Source of the DNA: Hyphomicrobiales bacterium
Lineage (GTDB): Bacteria; Pseudomonadota; Alphaproteobacteria; Rhizobiales; SZUA-8
Direction: 5' to 3'
DNA length: 6,581 nt
NCBI GenBank assembly: GCA_003232175.1
Contig: QILX01000142.1
Coordinates: 1-6,581, forward strand
The position numbers and the translations under genes were made by a program. The stretch's first letter is position 1; each line of letters begins with the position of its first letter. Below are positions 1-6,161 of the stretch, one piece after another. Under the pieces are notes generated by a model. The model was not told where the DNA came from. It did not search any database and was given only the letters and a program-made list of their open reading frames with translations.

Positions 1-1121
1 CCGGTGGTGAATTTTTCCAGAATATGGGCGCGGGCCCGTTTCGCCATGGCCTTGCGTTGCCCGGCATTTAATCCCAGAGCCGCTTCAAGGGCCTTGGCCA
101 TCGCCGCGGGGTCAGCCGAGGGGACAATCCAGCCGGTCCGCACTGCGTCATCGACGAGGGGCGGGGCCAGTACGGTTTCAGGTATCGGGCCAAGCGCAGT
201 CGCGACAATCGGGCATCCCATCGCCTGAGCCTCGACCAGTGTGCGGCCAAAGGACTCCGCCCGCGTCGAAGCTGAAACCGTGACATCGGCAGCAACATAC
301 GCCGCCGCCATTTTATCGGTGTTGCCGCAAAAACGGACAATGTCCTGCACGCCAAGCTCACGGGCCCGCGCCTTCAGACGATTGGCGTAGTCGGTTCCGC
401 TGGACCCGGCACCGAGCAGGACGACGGCAAATGAGGGTCTGAAATTCCGGCGCAGGATTGCCGCGGCCTCGAGCAGGATCCCGTGGCCTTTCCAGTCAGT
501 GAACCTTGCGCCAAGCAAAATCACCATTTGCCCCTTGCCAACCCCCCAATCCTGGCGCATGGCCGCCGCGGTGCCGTCTTCCAGATGGCCGGGGTCAAAC
601 TTTTCCTGGTCAATCCCCTCAAAAATCGTCGTCAGCCTGGCCAAATCAGTGCCATAGCGCGTGCGGACCGTTTGCGCGGTAAAGGCTGAATTGGCTATGA
701 CCCGGTCGCCGCTGGCCATGACGGAATTGTACCAGCGCTTGGGGCTGGAATTTTCATTGTAGATGCCATGGTAGGAGGTCACGAACCGGCGATTTGACCG
801 GTGGGCGGCAAGACGGGCGCTCCAGGCGGGCGCGCGGCTGCGGGCATGAATGATGTCGACGCCTTCGCGCGCCGCCAGCCGGGCCAGCCACAACCCGTTG
901 GAAATCAGTTTCAGCGGATTTTTTGTTGTGCCATCGAAGGGCACAAATATGCCCCCGGCCTTCTCAAGATCCGGCACCAGCCGCCCCGGCGCGGCGGCAA
1001 CCAAGGCACGGTGGCCCGCTGCAGCCAGCCCATGGACCAGATCGATACAATTGAGCTCCACCCCGCCGGCTTCCAGTCTGGGGATCACTTGCAATATCGT
1101 CAGGGCGCGGGGCGGTTTCAC
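1..1121 (-). CDS. Family-4 glycosyltransferase (GT-B fold), C-terminus cut by window edge
   Basis: Probably transfers a sugar from a nucleotide-sugar donor onto a lipid-linked or surface glycan acceptor at the cytoplasmic face of the membrane; donor and acceptor cannot be read from sequence. I translated the minus strand by hand: an open frame of 373 codons runs from a GTG at 1121 off the left edge with no stop. The N-terminal half has the GT4 opening LQVIPRLEAGGVEL (about residues 9-23). The donor-binding half has GARFTDWKGH (204-213) and the EX7E motif ESFGRTLVE (289-297), followed by AMGCPIVAT. The visible end (HILEKFTT) resembles the usual last helix of the family, so only about 15-30 residues should be missing. 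The GTG overlaps the upstream SDR stop as GTGA, and GAAGGA lies 6 nt before it (1128-1133), so coupled translation is likely. It is the last visible gene of the four-gene unit. The family call is firm; the specificity is unknown. Confidence 0.9.
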   Translation of the reverse strand, partial: MKPPRALTILQVIPRLEAGGVELNCIDLVHGLAAAGHRALVAAAPGRLVPDLEKAGGIFVPFDGTTKNPLKLISNGLWLARLAAREGVDIIHARSRAPAWSARLAAHRSNRRFVTSYHGIYNENSSPKRWYNSVMASGDRVIANSAFTAQTVRTRYGTDLARLTTIFEGIDQEKFDPGHLEDGTAAAMRQDWGVGKGQMVILLGARFTDWKGHGILLEAAAILRRNFRPSFAVVLLGAGSSGTDYANRLKARARELGVQDIVRFCGNTDKMAAAYVAADVTVSASTRAESFGRTLVEAQAMGCPIVATALGPIPETVLAPPLVDDAVRTGWIVPSADPAAMAKALEAALGLNAGQRKAMAKRARAHILEKFTT

Positions 1122-2002
1122 GGTTTATCCTTCGTGCCTAGGGGTGCGGCAAGCGCCGTCAGACCTTCACGATAGGTCGGATATGCGAGTTTGACACCGA
1201 GATGATCGATAATCGCCCGGTTCGATACCCGTTTGGATTCACTGTAGAATTCGCGGGCCATGGGCGACATTTCCGCATCGGCAAAGGCAATCTCCGGTGG
1301 TGGTGGCATGCCGAGCACCTCTGCCGCGAAGCCTACCACCTCCTGGGGCGGCGCCGGTTCGTTGTCGGCGACATTATATACCGCGCCGGGCGCAGCAGTA
1401 GCGAAAGCCGCGGCAAGGGTGGTGGCGATATCCTCCACATGGATGCGGTTGAACACATGACCGGGTTTGTTGATGCGCTTGGCGGTCCCGGCACCAAGCG
1501 CCACAAGCTGGTTGCGCCCCGGGCCATAGATGCCGGACAGGCGGAAAATGTCCAGGGGCACGCCCAGATTTCCAGCCATTTCGCGCCAGGCGTCTTCAGC
1601 CGCGACCCGCTGGCGCGCGCGGGCGGTGCCCGGTGCCAGTAGCGTGGTCTCGTCGATCCAGCCACCGCCATGGTCGCCATAAACGGCTGTGGTCGAAAGA
1701 TAGGCGATGCGCTCCAGGCGGCCGGCATGGCCGAGCAACGCCTCGCGATGATGGTTTAGAACCGGGTCGCCATCGGGCCCCGGCGCAATCGTCGTCAAAA
1801 GATGGGTGGCCGATGAGATGCGTTCGGCAAAACCGTGCATCGGACTGGTGCCGGTGAAGGTTGCGCATAATATCCCGGTCTTGCCGCCTTCCCAGGTCGC
1901 CAGGTCGCGGGTGGTGCCGGAGACCTGCCAGCCCTTGCTGCTGAGCCGCCGCGCCACCGCCATGCCTGAATACCCAAGCCCGAAACAGATGAGGCTCTTC
2001 AC
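1118..2002 (-). CDS. YeeZ-like SDR family NAD(P)-binding protein
   Basis: A 294-residue atypical short-chain dehydrogenase/NAD-dependent epimerase-like protein, probably cytoplasmic; substrate and reaction are unknown. A Rossmann dinucleotide motif GLGYSG is at residues 8-13 and the strand-4 region STTAVYGDHGG at 103-113. RLSGIYGPGRN (154-164) and IHVEDIA (187-193) are typical of extended/atypical SDRs. The C-terminal pattern KRVSNRAI ... YPTYREGL (257-281) is characteristic, as I recall it, of the E. coli YeeZ-like group. The catalytic YxxxK pair of classical SDRs is not apparent: the expected place, near residues 127-135, holds only arginines. Start GTG at 2002 overlaps the queG stop as GTGA with no strong Shine-Dalgarno of its own, so it probably depends on translational coupling. 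Length is normal for the family. The family call is solid, the function is not known. Confidence 0.85.
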   Translation of the reverse strand: MKSLICFGLGYSGMAVARRLSSKGWQVSGTTRDLATWEGGKTGILCATFTGTSPMHGFAERISSATHLLTTIAPGPDGDPVLNHHREALLGHAGRLERIAYLSTTAVYGDHGGGWIDETTLLAPGTARARQRVAAEDAWREMAGNLGVPLDIFRLSGIYGPGRNQLVALGAGTAKRINKPGHVFNRIHVEDIATTLAAAFATAAPGAVYNVADNEPAPPQEVVGFAAEVLGMPPPPEIAFADAEMSPMAREFYSESKRVSNRAIIDHLGVKLAYPTYREGLTALAAPLGTKDKP

Positions 2003-3159
2003 GGTTTGTACGCTTCACTGTCGCCGAGGGCCGCGGCCCACTCTTTTAGCACACCGGCATCGGTTTCAGTTCCCCGCCTGCCCGGCGCAAGACGTTCCAT
2101 GTCCGCCCTATCCATAAGGCGGCCAAGCGCCCAGACCGCCATGGCACGGACCAGGGGAGATGCATCATCCAGCAGGCGTATGGCCTCGGTCCCAAGTTCG
2201 GGCGCGCCGGAATTGCCGATGGCGATGAGCACGTTGCGCACGAACCGGTCGCGCCCGGTGCGTTTTATCGGCGAGCCGGAGAACCGCGCCCGGAAACCGG
2301 CATCGTCGAGCCGGGCGAGCTCGGCAAGGTCCGGGGCGATCATGTCGGCCCGCGCCTGAAGCTTGGCTTCGGCCGCCGACTGGGCGAATTTGTTCCATGG
2401 GCAGGCAGCCAGGCAATCGTCGCAGCCATAAATGCGATTGCCCATGGGGATACGAAACTCCGGCGCGATGTGGCCTTTGAATTCGATGGTGAGGTATGAC
2501 AAACACCGCCGGGCGTCGATGCGGTAGGGGCCGGAGAAGGCATCGGTCGGGCAGACGTCCAGACAGGCGCGGCACGTACCGCAGACATCCCTCCCGGCTT
2601 CGTCGGGCTCAATGTCCAGGGTGGTCAGAATGATGCCGAGAAAGAGCCAGGAGCCAAAATCGCGGGCAACCAGATTGGTATGCTTGCCCTGCCAGCCCAG
2701 CCCTGCCGCCGCCGCCAGGGGCTTTTCCATCACCGGAGCTGTATCGACGAACACCTTGACGTCGGCGTCCCAGGACTGCGCCATCTGACGGGCAACGCGT
2801 TTGAGGCGTTTTTTGACCACGTCGTGATAATCGCGCCCGCGGGCATAGACCGATATCACCCCGTTCCGGCGGCGCGCCAGCCCAAGCCGGGGGTCGGTGT
2901 CGGGGCCGTAATTCTGGCCCAGCGCCACGACCGACCGGGCCTGGGGCCAAAGCTGCGTCGGATCGGCGCGTTTTTCGGGCTGGCGCGCCAGCCAGGTCAT
3001 GTCTCCCTCCCGGCCTTCCGCCAGAAAACCCTTTAGCCCGGGGCCGGCGTCCGGGGCCGCGACGGCGCGGGCAAACCCGACACTCTCAAACCCTGCCGCG
3101 AGGGCCAGGGCCCGAATGCCGGACTTGATGGTGGCGGGGTCAGAAGTCGAGATCGGCAT
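1999..3159 (-). CDS. queG: Epoxyqueuosine reductase QueG
   Basis: Cobalamin-dependent iron-sulfur enzyme that reduces epoxyqueuosine to queuosine at the wobble base of GUN-anticodon tRNAs (Asp, Asn, His, Tyr), the last step of queuosine synthesis, in the cytoplasm. The 386 residues carry the family's features in order: an N-terminal domain with MTWLAR (54-59), VDTAPVMEK (138-146, containing the conserved Asp139 expected in the active site) and GWQGKHTNLV (155-164). Two 4Fe-4S clusters follow: Cys193, 196, 199, 203 in a CxxCxxCxxxC array, then Cys219 and Cys246, 249, 253 in GCDDCLAACPWNKF. A HEAT-like helical C-terminus for tRNA binding includes LLDDASPLVRAMAVWALGRL (329-348). ATG at 3159 is preceded by GGAG (3164-3167) at a 4-nt gap and overlaps the upstream GST gene by 20 nt. 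Length and all cysteines are intact. Confidence 0.96.
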   Translation of the reverse strand: MPISTSDPATIKSGIRALALAAGFESVGFARAVAAPDAGPGLKGFLAEGREGDMTWLARQPEKRADPTQLWPQARSVVALGQNYGPDTDPRLGLARRRNGVISVYARGRDYHDVVKKRLKRVARQMAQSWDADVKVFVDTAPVMEKPLAAAAGLGWQGKHTNLVARDFGSWLFLGIILTTLDIEPDEAGRDVCGTCRACLDVCPTDAFSGPYRIDARRCLSYLTIEFKGHIAPEFRIPMGNRIYGCDDCLAACPWNKFAQSAAEAKLQARADMIAPDLAELARLDDAGFRARFSGSPIKRTGRDRFVRNVLIAIGNSGAPELGTEAIRLLDDASPLVRAMAVWALGRLMDRADMERLAPGRRGTETDAGVLKEWAAALGDSEAYKP

Positions 3160-3829
3160 AGGTCTCCGGCGGGGTCAGGCCACGCATCTTGTCGGCCAGA
3201 AGGGGACGGAAGGCGGGCCGCGATTTAATCCGTGCATACCATTGTTTGGCGCCCGGGGCCTCGTCCCATGGCACATCGCCAACAAAATCGATGCAAGAAA
3301 GATGGGCCGCCGCCGCCAAATCGGCGTGGGACAGATCCTCCCCCGCCAGCCAGCGCCTCTGTTCGGTGAGATAGGCGATATATTGCAGATGATGACGGAC
3401 ATTGTGACGCCCGGCGCGCACCGCATCCATGTTCGGCCCCCCGCCACCAGCGTCGATAGCCATGAAGCGTTTGTCGACCTTTTCATGGACAATGGGCCAG
3501 GTCACCTCGGTGTGGAACTTGACGTCGAACCATTCGACCAGCCGGCGCACCTCGGCGCGGGCATGGACCTGGCCCGGAATTAGCCGCCGGGCGCTTTTTG
3601 AGGCCGCCAGCTCGTCGAGATATTCGCCCAAGGCCTGAACGCCGGCAACAATCTGACCCGAATTTTCCACCAAGACCGGAACCGACCCCGCCGGATTGAG
3701 CACCAGGAAGTCCTGCCGCCGGTCCCAGGGCCGCTCCTCGGTCAATTCGACCTCGTAGCCAATCTCGACCAGCGCCAGGCGAATCCGCCTTGAAAACGGG
3801 CAGAGCGGGAAATGAAAGAGTTCGGCCAT
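3140..3829 (-). CDS. Glutathione S-transferase-like protein lacking the usual Glu-Ser glutathione contact
   Basis: A 229-residue cytosolic GST-fold protein: a thioredoxin-like N-domain (about 1-75) followed by an all-helical C-domain. I chose ATG at 3829 rather than an in-frame ATG at 3889, because GGAGG lies 4 nt upstream of it (3834-3838) and the family's first beta strand, MAELFHFPLCPFSRRIRLAL, starts right there. The motif CPFSRR (10-15) occupies the catalytic-site loop, and SVPVL (49-53) holds the conserved cis-proline Pro51. In most GSTs the following strand/turn carries a Glu-Ser pair that grips the gamma-glutamyl group of glutathione; the equivalent residues here appear to be Gly63-Val64 (in AGVQALGEYLDE). 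The protein may therefore bind glutathione weakly or serve another role. It heads the minus-strand unit and overlaps queG by 20 nt. Fold assignment is good; substrate is unknown. Confidence 0.85.
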   Translation of the reverse strand: MAELFHFPLCPFSRRIRLALVEIGYEVELTEERPWDRRQDFLVLNPAGSVPVLVENSGQIVAGVQALGEYLDELAASKSARRLIPGQVHARAEVRRLVEWFDVKFHTEVTWPIVHEKVDKRFMAIDAGGGGPNMDAVRAGRHNVRHHLQYIAYLTEQRRWLAGEDLSHADLAAAAHLSCIDFVGDVPWDEAPGAKQWYARIKSRPAFRPLLADKMRGLTPPETYADLDF

Positions 3830-3833
3830 GTTT

Positions 3834-3838
3834 CCTCC
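3834..3838 (-). promoter_or_regulatory. Ribosome binding site that fixes the GST start
   Basis: The minus strand reads GGAGG-AAAC-ATG. This places the GST start at 3829 and makes the 20-codon upstream extension to 3889 unlikely. Confidence 0.7.
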
Positions 3839-3998
3839 GTTGCCGCAGAGATAACGCCGGGGGAGGAGCAACGCAATCGCCATGTTCAAGTCTGCGCCAC
3901 ACCCGGCACTTCGACAAATTTTCTTGGCTCGTCATCAAGGTTTGGTCTAGAGCATAAATTATTCTTTTTGTAAGCGTGCCAGCCCGCTCCCCCACCCC

Positions 3999-4003
3999 GG
4001 AGG
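3999..4003 (+). promoter_or_regulatory. uppP ribosome binding site
   Basis: GGAGG followed by CCAT and then ATG at 4008. This supports the start used for uppP. Confidence 0.65.
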
Positions 4004-4007
4004 CCAT

Positions 4008-4835
4008 ATGCCTATAGAGCAACTCCTGACCCTGGCCATCGTGCAGGGGCTGACCGAGTTCCTGCCGGTCAGCTCGTCTGGCCATCTCAATCTGGTGCAT
4101 CTGCTGATGACCCGGTGGGAAGACCAGGGGCCGCTGATGGATGTCGCGGTTCATGTCGGGTCTCTGGGCGCGGTGATGATCTATTTCTGGCGCGATATGG
4201 TGATGCTGCTTGCCGGGCTGGGCAATCTGCTGCGCGGCAAGATGACATCGGAAGGCCGGTTGCTGCTGTATCTCATTGTCGCGACCCTGCCGATCCTGGC
4301 GGTTGGATATGCCGTGGTGCAATCGGGTTTGCTGGCCGATCTGCGTACACTTGCTGTCATCGCCTGGGCCAATCTGGGATTTGCGGTGCTTTTGTGGATG
4401 GCTGACGCCAACGGCCTCACTATCCGGCGCATCGAACACACATCGCTGTTTGACGCCGCCCTAATCGGGCTGGCACAGGTTTTTTCGGTCATACCAGGCG
4501 CCAGCCGTACTGGTGTTACCATGACCATGGCCCGGTTTCTGGGCTATGAGCGCCCCGACGCGGCGCGGATTTCCATGCTTTTGTCCATTCCCACGATATT
4601 GGCCCTCGGTCTGGCGACGGGTTACGAGCTGCAGGCGACCGGCGACCTGGCGTTGCAGGAAGATGCAATCTTGGCCGCCGGGCTCTCAGGCATCGCGGCG
4701 CTGCTGTCGATCTGGGTGATGATGGCCCTGATGCGGCGGACGACAATGTTTGTTTTTGTCGTTTATCGTTTCGTGCTTGGCGCGGTACTGCTGGCTATTG
4801 TTTACGGGATCATACCCCTGGGCCAGGGCAGCTGA
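4008..4835 (+). CDS. uppP: Undecaprenyl-diphosphate phosphatase UppP (BacA)
   Basis: Integral inner-membrane enzyme that removes one phosphate from undecaprenyl diphosphate, recycling the lipid carrier for peptidoglycan and other surface polysaccharides; extra copies give bacitracin tolerance in characterised relatives. The 275 residues are strongly hydrophobic with several membrane segments (for example around 85-105, 114-131, 190-205, 223-241, 247-268). Both family signatures are present. The first is QGLTEFLPVSSSGHL (13-27), covering the E/Q-xxx-E motif (Gln13, Glu17), the serine run and His26. The second is PGASRTGVT (163-171), with catalytic Arg167. Length matches the usual 265-280. It stands alone on the plus strand, divergent from the GST-queG unit and converging on the NDUFA9 gene. 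Nothing is missing or odd. Confidence 0.96.
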   Translation: MPIEQLLTLAIVQGLTEFLPVSSSGHLNLVHLLMTRWEDQGPLMDVAVHVGSLGAVMIYFWRDMVMLLAGLGNLLRGKMTSEGRLLLYLIVATLPILAVGYAVVQSGLLADLRTLAVIAWANLGFAVLLWMADANGLTIRRIEHTSLFDAALIGLAQVFSVIPGASRTGVTMTMARFLGYERPDAARISMLLSIPTILALGLATGYELQATGDLALQEDAILAAGLSGIAALLSIWVMMALMRRTTMFVFVVYRFVLGAVLLAIVYGIIPLGQGS

Positions 4836-4853
4836 TCAATGCTCCGGATATCT

Positions 4854-5825
4854 TCAGGCTTCCGTCGTCGTGAATTCACCGGTGCGGCGAAACCTTTGCA
4901 GGTATTCGGGCACGATGCTCTGCACCGGCTGGGCCTTGATGCCGAGCCCTGACAGGGTACGGCCACTGGCGATCACAGCTTCACTGACAACCGAATCGCT
5001 CTGAAGTGAGAGCACCTGATCGACGGTAAGGAGCGGGCTGGGCAGCAATTGCAGGAATGCGGCCTGAAACCGGGCGATGGCAAAAGGCAGCGGCACCAGC
5101 AGTCGTTTGCGCTCGGTCACCTCGCAGACATAGGCAAATACGTCGCCAAGGCTCATTTTCTCCGGCCCGCCCAACTCGTAGACCCCGCCGGCCGCCTGGC
5201 CCTGGACGGCCCGGAGCGCAGCTTCGGCCACATCACCGACAAACACCGGTTCAAACAGCGTCTTGCCACCGCCGATCAGCGGCAGCACCGGGGACATCCG
5301 GGCCAGCCCGGCGAACATGTTGAAAAACCGGTCCTCGGGGCCGAAGATAACCGAAGGGCGAAAAATCACCGCTTCAGGCATGGCGTCCAGAACAGCGGCT
5401 TCCGCTGCCGCCTTGCTGCGACCATATTCCGAGGCCGCATCGGGGCTGGCGCCAAGGGCGGACACGTGAACAAGGCGGGATACACCGGCGTCGCGTGCCT
5501 TTTGCGCGATCGTTCCAGCGCCGACGGCATGGACCGAGGTGAATTTCTGTTTGCCGGATTCCGATAATATTCCAACCAGATTTATGACGATATCGGCGCC
5601 CGCGATCGCCCGCTCAACCGAAGCGGGATAGCGCAGATTGGCCTGAACGCAGTGGATCTGGCCAACGCCCCCCATGGGCTGCAAATGCCCGGCAAGATCG
5701 GGGCGGCGGGTGGCGGAACGGATCCGGTAGCCGCATTTGGCCAATGATCTGACGATATGGCGACCGACAAATCCCGAACCGCCGAAAATCGTTACCAATG
5801 TTTCTTCGGGAGCCATGGTCACCAT
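4854..5825 (-). CDS. Complex I NDUFA9 subunit family protein (atypical SDR)
   Basis: An NAD(P)-binding Rossmann protein of the atypical SDR group that includes the mitochondrial complex I accessory subunit NDUFA9 (39 kDa). Alphaproteobacterial homologues are thought to associate with or stabilise NADH:ubiquinone oxidoreductase; that role is known from the family, not shown here. The 323 residues begin with IFGGSGFVGRHIV (13-25, GxxGxxG nucleotide motif), continue with INLVGIL (81-87) and VSALGASPD (121-129), and contain YGRSK (134-138), a YxxxK pair. RPSVIFGPEDRFFNMFAGLAR and FVGDVAEAA are typical NDUFA9-family stretches further on. I chose ATG at 5825 because GGGAG lies 6 nt upstream; a GTG at 5855 (10 codons earlier) has no good ribosome site, and an ATG at 5816 is also possible. 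It converges on uppP with an 18-nt gap. Confidence 0.9.
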   Translation of the reverse strand: MVTMAPEETLVTIFGGSGFVGRHIVRSLAKCGYRIRSATRRPDLAGHLQPMGGVGQIHCVQANLRYPASVERAIAGADIVINLVGILSESGKQKFTSVHAVGAGTIAQKARDAGVSRLVHVSALGASPDAASEYGRSKAAAEAAVLDAMPEAVIFRPSVIFGPEDRFFNMFAGLARMSPVLPLIGGGKTLFEPVFVGDVAEAALRAVQGQAAGGVYELGGPEKMSLGDVFAYVCEVTERKRLLVPLPFAIARFQAAFLQLLPSPLLTVDQVLSLQSDSVVSEAVIASGRTLSGLGIKAQPVQSIVPEYLQRFRRTGEFTTTEA

Positions 5826-5831
5826 CGTTTT

Positions 5832-5836
5832 CTCCC
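5832..5836 (-). promoter_or_regulatory. Ribosome binding site of the NDUFA9-family gene
   Basis: The minus strand reads AAGGGAGAAAACG-ATG, with GGGAG 6 nt before ATG 5825. It decides this start over the GTG at 5855. Confidence 0.65.
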
Positions 5837-5902
5837 TTCGCCGAACCGGCCCCACCTCAGGCCGATGTCGCGCGCCGCCGCCATGATCGAATTTGACAAC
5901 CC

Positions 5903-5932
5903 GTTCTAGCGCCCGATCCGGCCTTTAGGCAA
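5903..5932 (-). promoter_or_regulatory. Weak candidate promoter for the NDUFA9-family gene
   Basis: The minus strand has TTGCCT (5927-5932) and TAGAAC (5903-5908) separated by 18 nt, each matching the vegetative-sigma consensus at four of six positions. Transcription would start near 5897, leaving about 70 nt of leader. The matches are weak, and G+C-rich genomes often use degenerate promoters, so this is only a guess. Confidence 0.25.
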
Positions 5933-6028
5933 GGACGCGCGTGCACCTGGTAAAACTGTTCCCCGGTTTGACAGGTGATTTGTGAAACCAGGCGCGCGCA
6001 AAAGGGTCGATCAGGCCTTTGGGGGCAA
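5914..6028 (+). repeat. Imperfect direct repeat flanking the dyad region
   Basis: CGATCCGGCCTTTAGGCAA (5914-5932) recurs as CGATC-A-GGCCTTT-GGGGG-CAA (6008-6028). The second copy differs at the base after CGATC and in the stretch between CCTTT and CAA. The copies lie about 94 nt apart on either side of the bulged inverted repeat. Function unknown. Confidence 0.45.
5936..5998. repeat. Bulged inverted repeat with nested alternative dyads
   Basis: CGCGCG (5936-5941) and CCTGGT (5946-5951) pair with ACCAGG (5987-5992) and CGCGCG (5993-5998), giving 12 base pairs with a 4-nt bulge. Inside it, AAAC (5953-5956) can pair with GTTT (5966-5969). CACCTG (5944-5949) can instead pair with CAGGTG (5972-5977), and GGTTTGAC (5965-5972) can pair with GTGAAACC (5982-5989) with one mismatch. 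No T-run follows on either strand, so it is not an intrinsic terminator. It may be an operator, a structured leader, or chance in G+C-rich DNA. Confidence 0.5.
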
Positions 6029-6034
6029 TGAATA

Positions 6035-6064
6035 TTGACAAGGCACCCGCCTCCTGCCTATTGC
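6035..6064 (+). promoter_or_regulatory. Promoter of the tRNA-Leu gene
   Basis: A perfect -35 hexamer TTGACA (6035-6040) is followed after 18 nt by TATTGC (6059-6064), a partial -10. The tRNA 5' end lies 10 nt further on, which is the expected spacing for a tRNA with a very short 5' leader. Its position makes it much more convincing than the other two TTGACA words nearby. Confidence 0.6.
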
Positions 6065-6074
6065 TCTCACTCGT

Positions 6075-6161
6075 GCCCAGGTGGCGGAATTGGTAGACGC
6101 GCTAGCTTCAGGTGCTAGTGCCCGTAAGGGCGTGGAAGTTCGAGTCTTCTCCTGGGCACCA
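6075..6161 (+). tRNA. tRNA-Leu, anticodon CAG
   Basis: An 87-nt class II tRNA with encoded CCA (6159-6161), decoding CUG. The acceptor GCCCAGG (6075-6081) pairs perfectly with CCTGGGC (6151-6157), with discriminator A6158. The D arm contains AATTGGTAGAC. The anticodon stem CTAGC/GCTAG encloses the loop TTCAGGT, with CAG at 6109-6111. The long variable arm is GCCC-GTAA-GGGC, and the T arm is GGAAG-TTCGAGT-CTTCT with one G-T pair. All stems are intact, so the gene is probably functional. Its antisense strand also encodes the end of the recombinase arriving from the right, which marks it as the integration target of that element. Confidence 0.97.

Larger units (their letters stand above)
3830..4007. 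promoter_or_regulatory. Divergent intergenic region between GST and uppP
   Basis: These 178 nt must hold promoters for both the minus-strand unit and uppP. The striking part is an A+T-rich patch at about 3951-3972 (AAATTATTCTTTTTGTAA) in otherwise G+C-rich DNA, the natural place for promoter melting. Some partial matches to a -35 hexamer are present (TTGGCT at 3924-3929 plus; TTGATG at 3933-3938 minus), but neither has a good -10 at 16-18 nt, so I do not call a precise promoter. No operator palindrome longer than a TCTAGA core was seen. Confidence 0.4.

Noticed and set aside
801..1642. Plus-strand open frames of 114-146 codons
   Set aside because: They are antisense to the glycosyltransferase and SDR genes, which have clear family motifs. 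Long antisense frames are common in G+C-rich DNA.
3483..4439. Open frame of 318 codons on the minus strand across GST and uppP
   Set aside because: It lies in another frame of the GST gene, antisense to uppP, and has a low-complexity, Gln/His-rich translation with no family resemblance. It is a shadow of two well-supported genes.
4801..4870. Terminator between the convergent uppP and NDUFA9 genes
   Set aside because: The 18-nt gap and flanks show only a short TGATCA palindrome and no G+C-rich stem followed by a T-run.
5855..5855. GTG at 5855 as the NDUFA9-family start
   Set aside because: It lacks a good ribosome site, while ATG 5825 has GGGAG at 6 nt and the extra residues (Arg-rich) do not fit the family's N-terminus.
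5893..5973. Two further TTGACA words on the plus strand (5893-5898 and 5968-5973) as promoters
   Set aside because: Neither has a recognisable -10 at 16-18 nt, and there is no gene for them to serve before the tRNA's own promoter.
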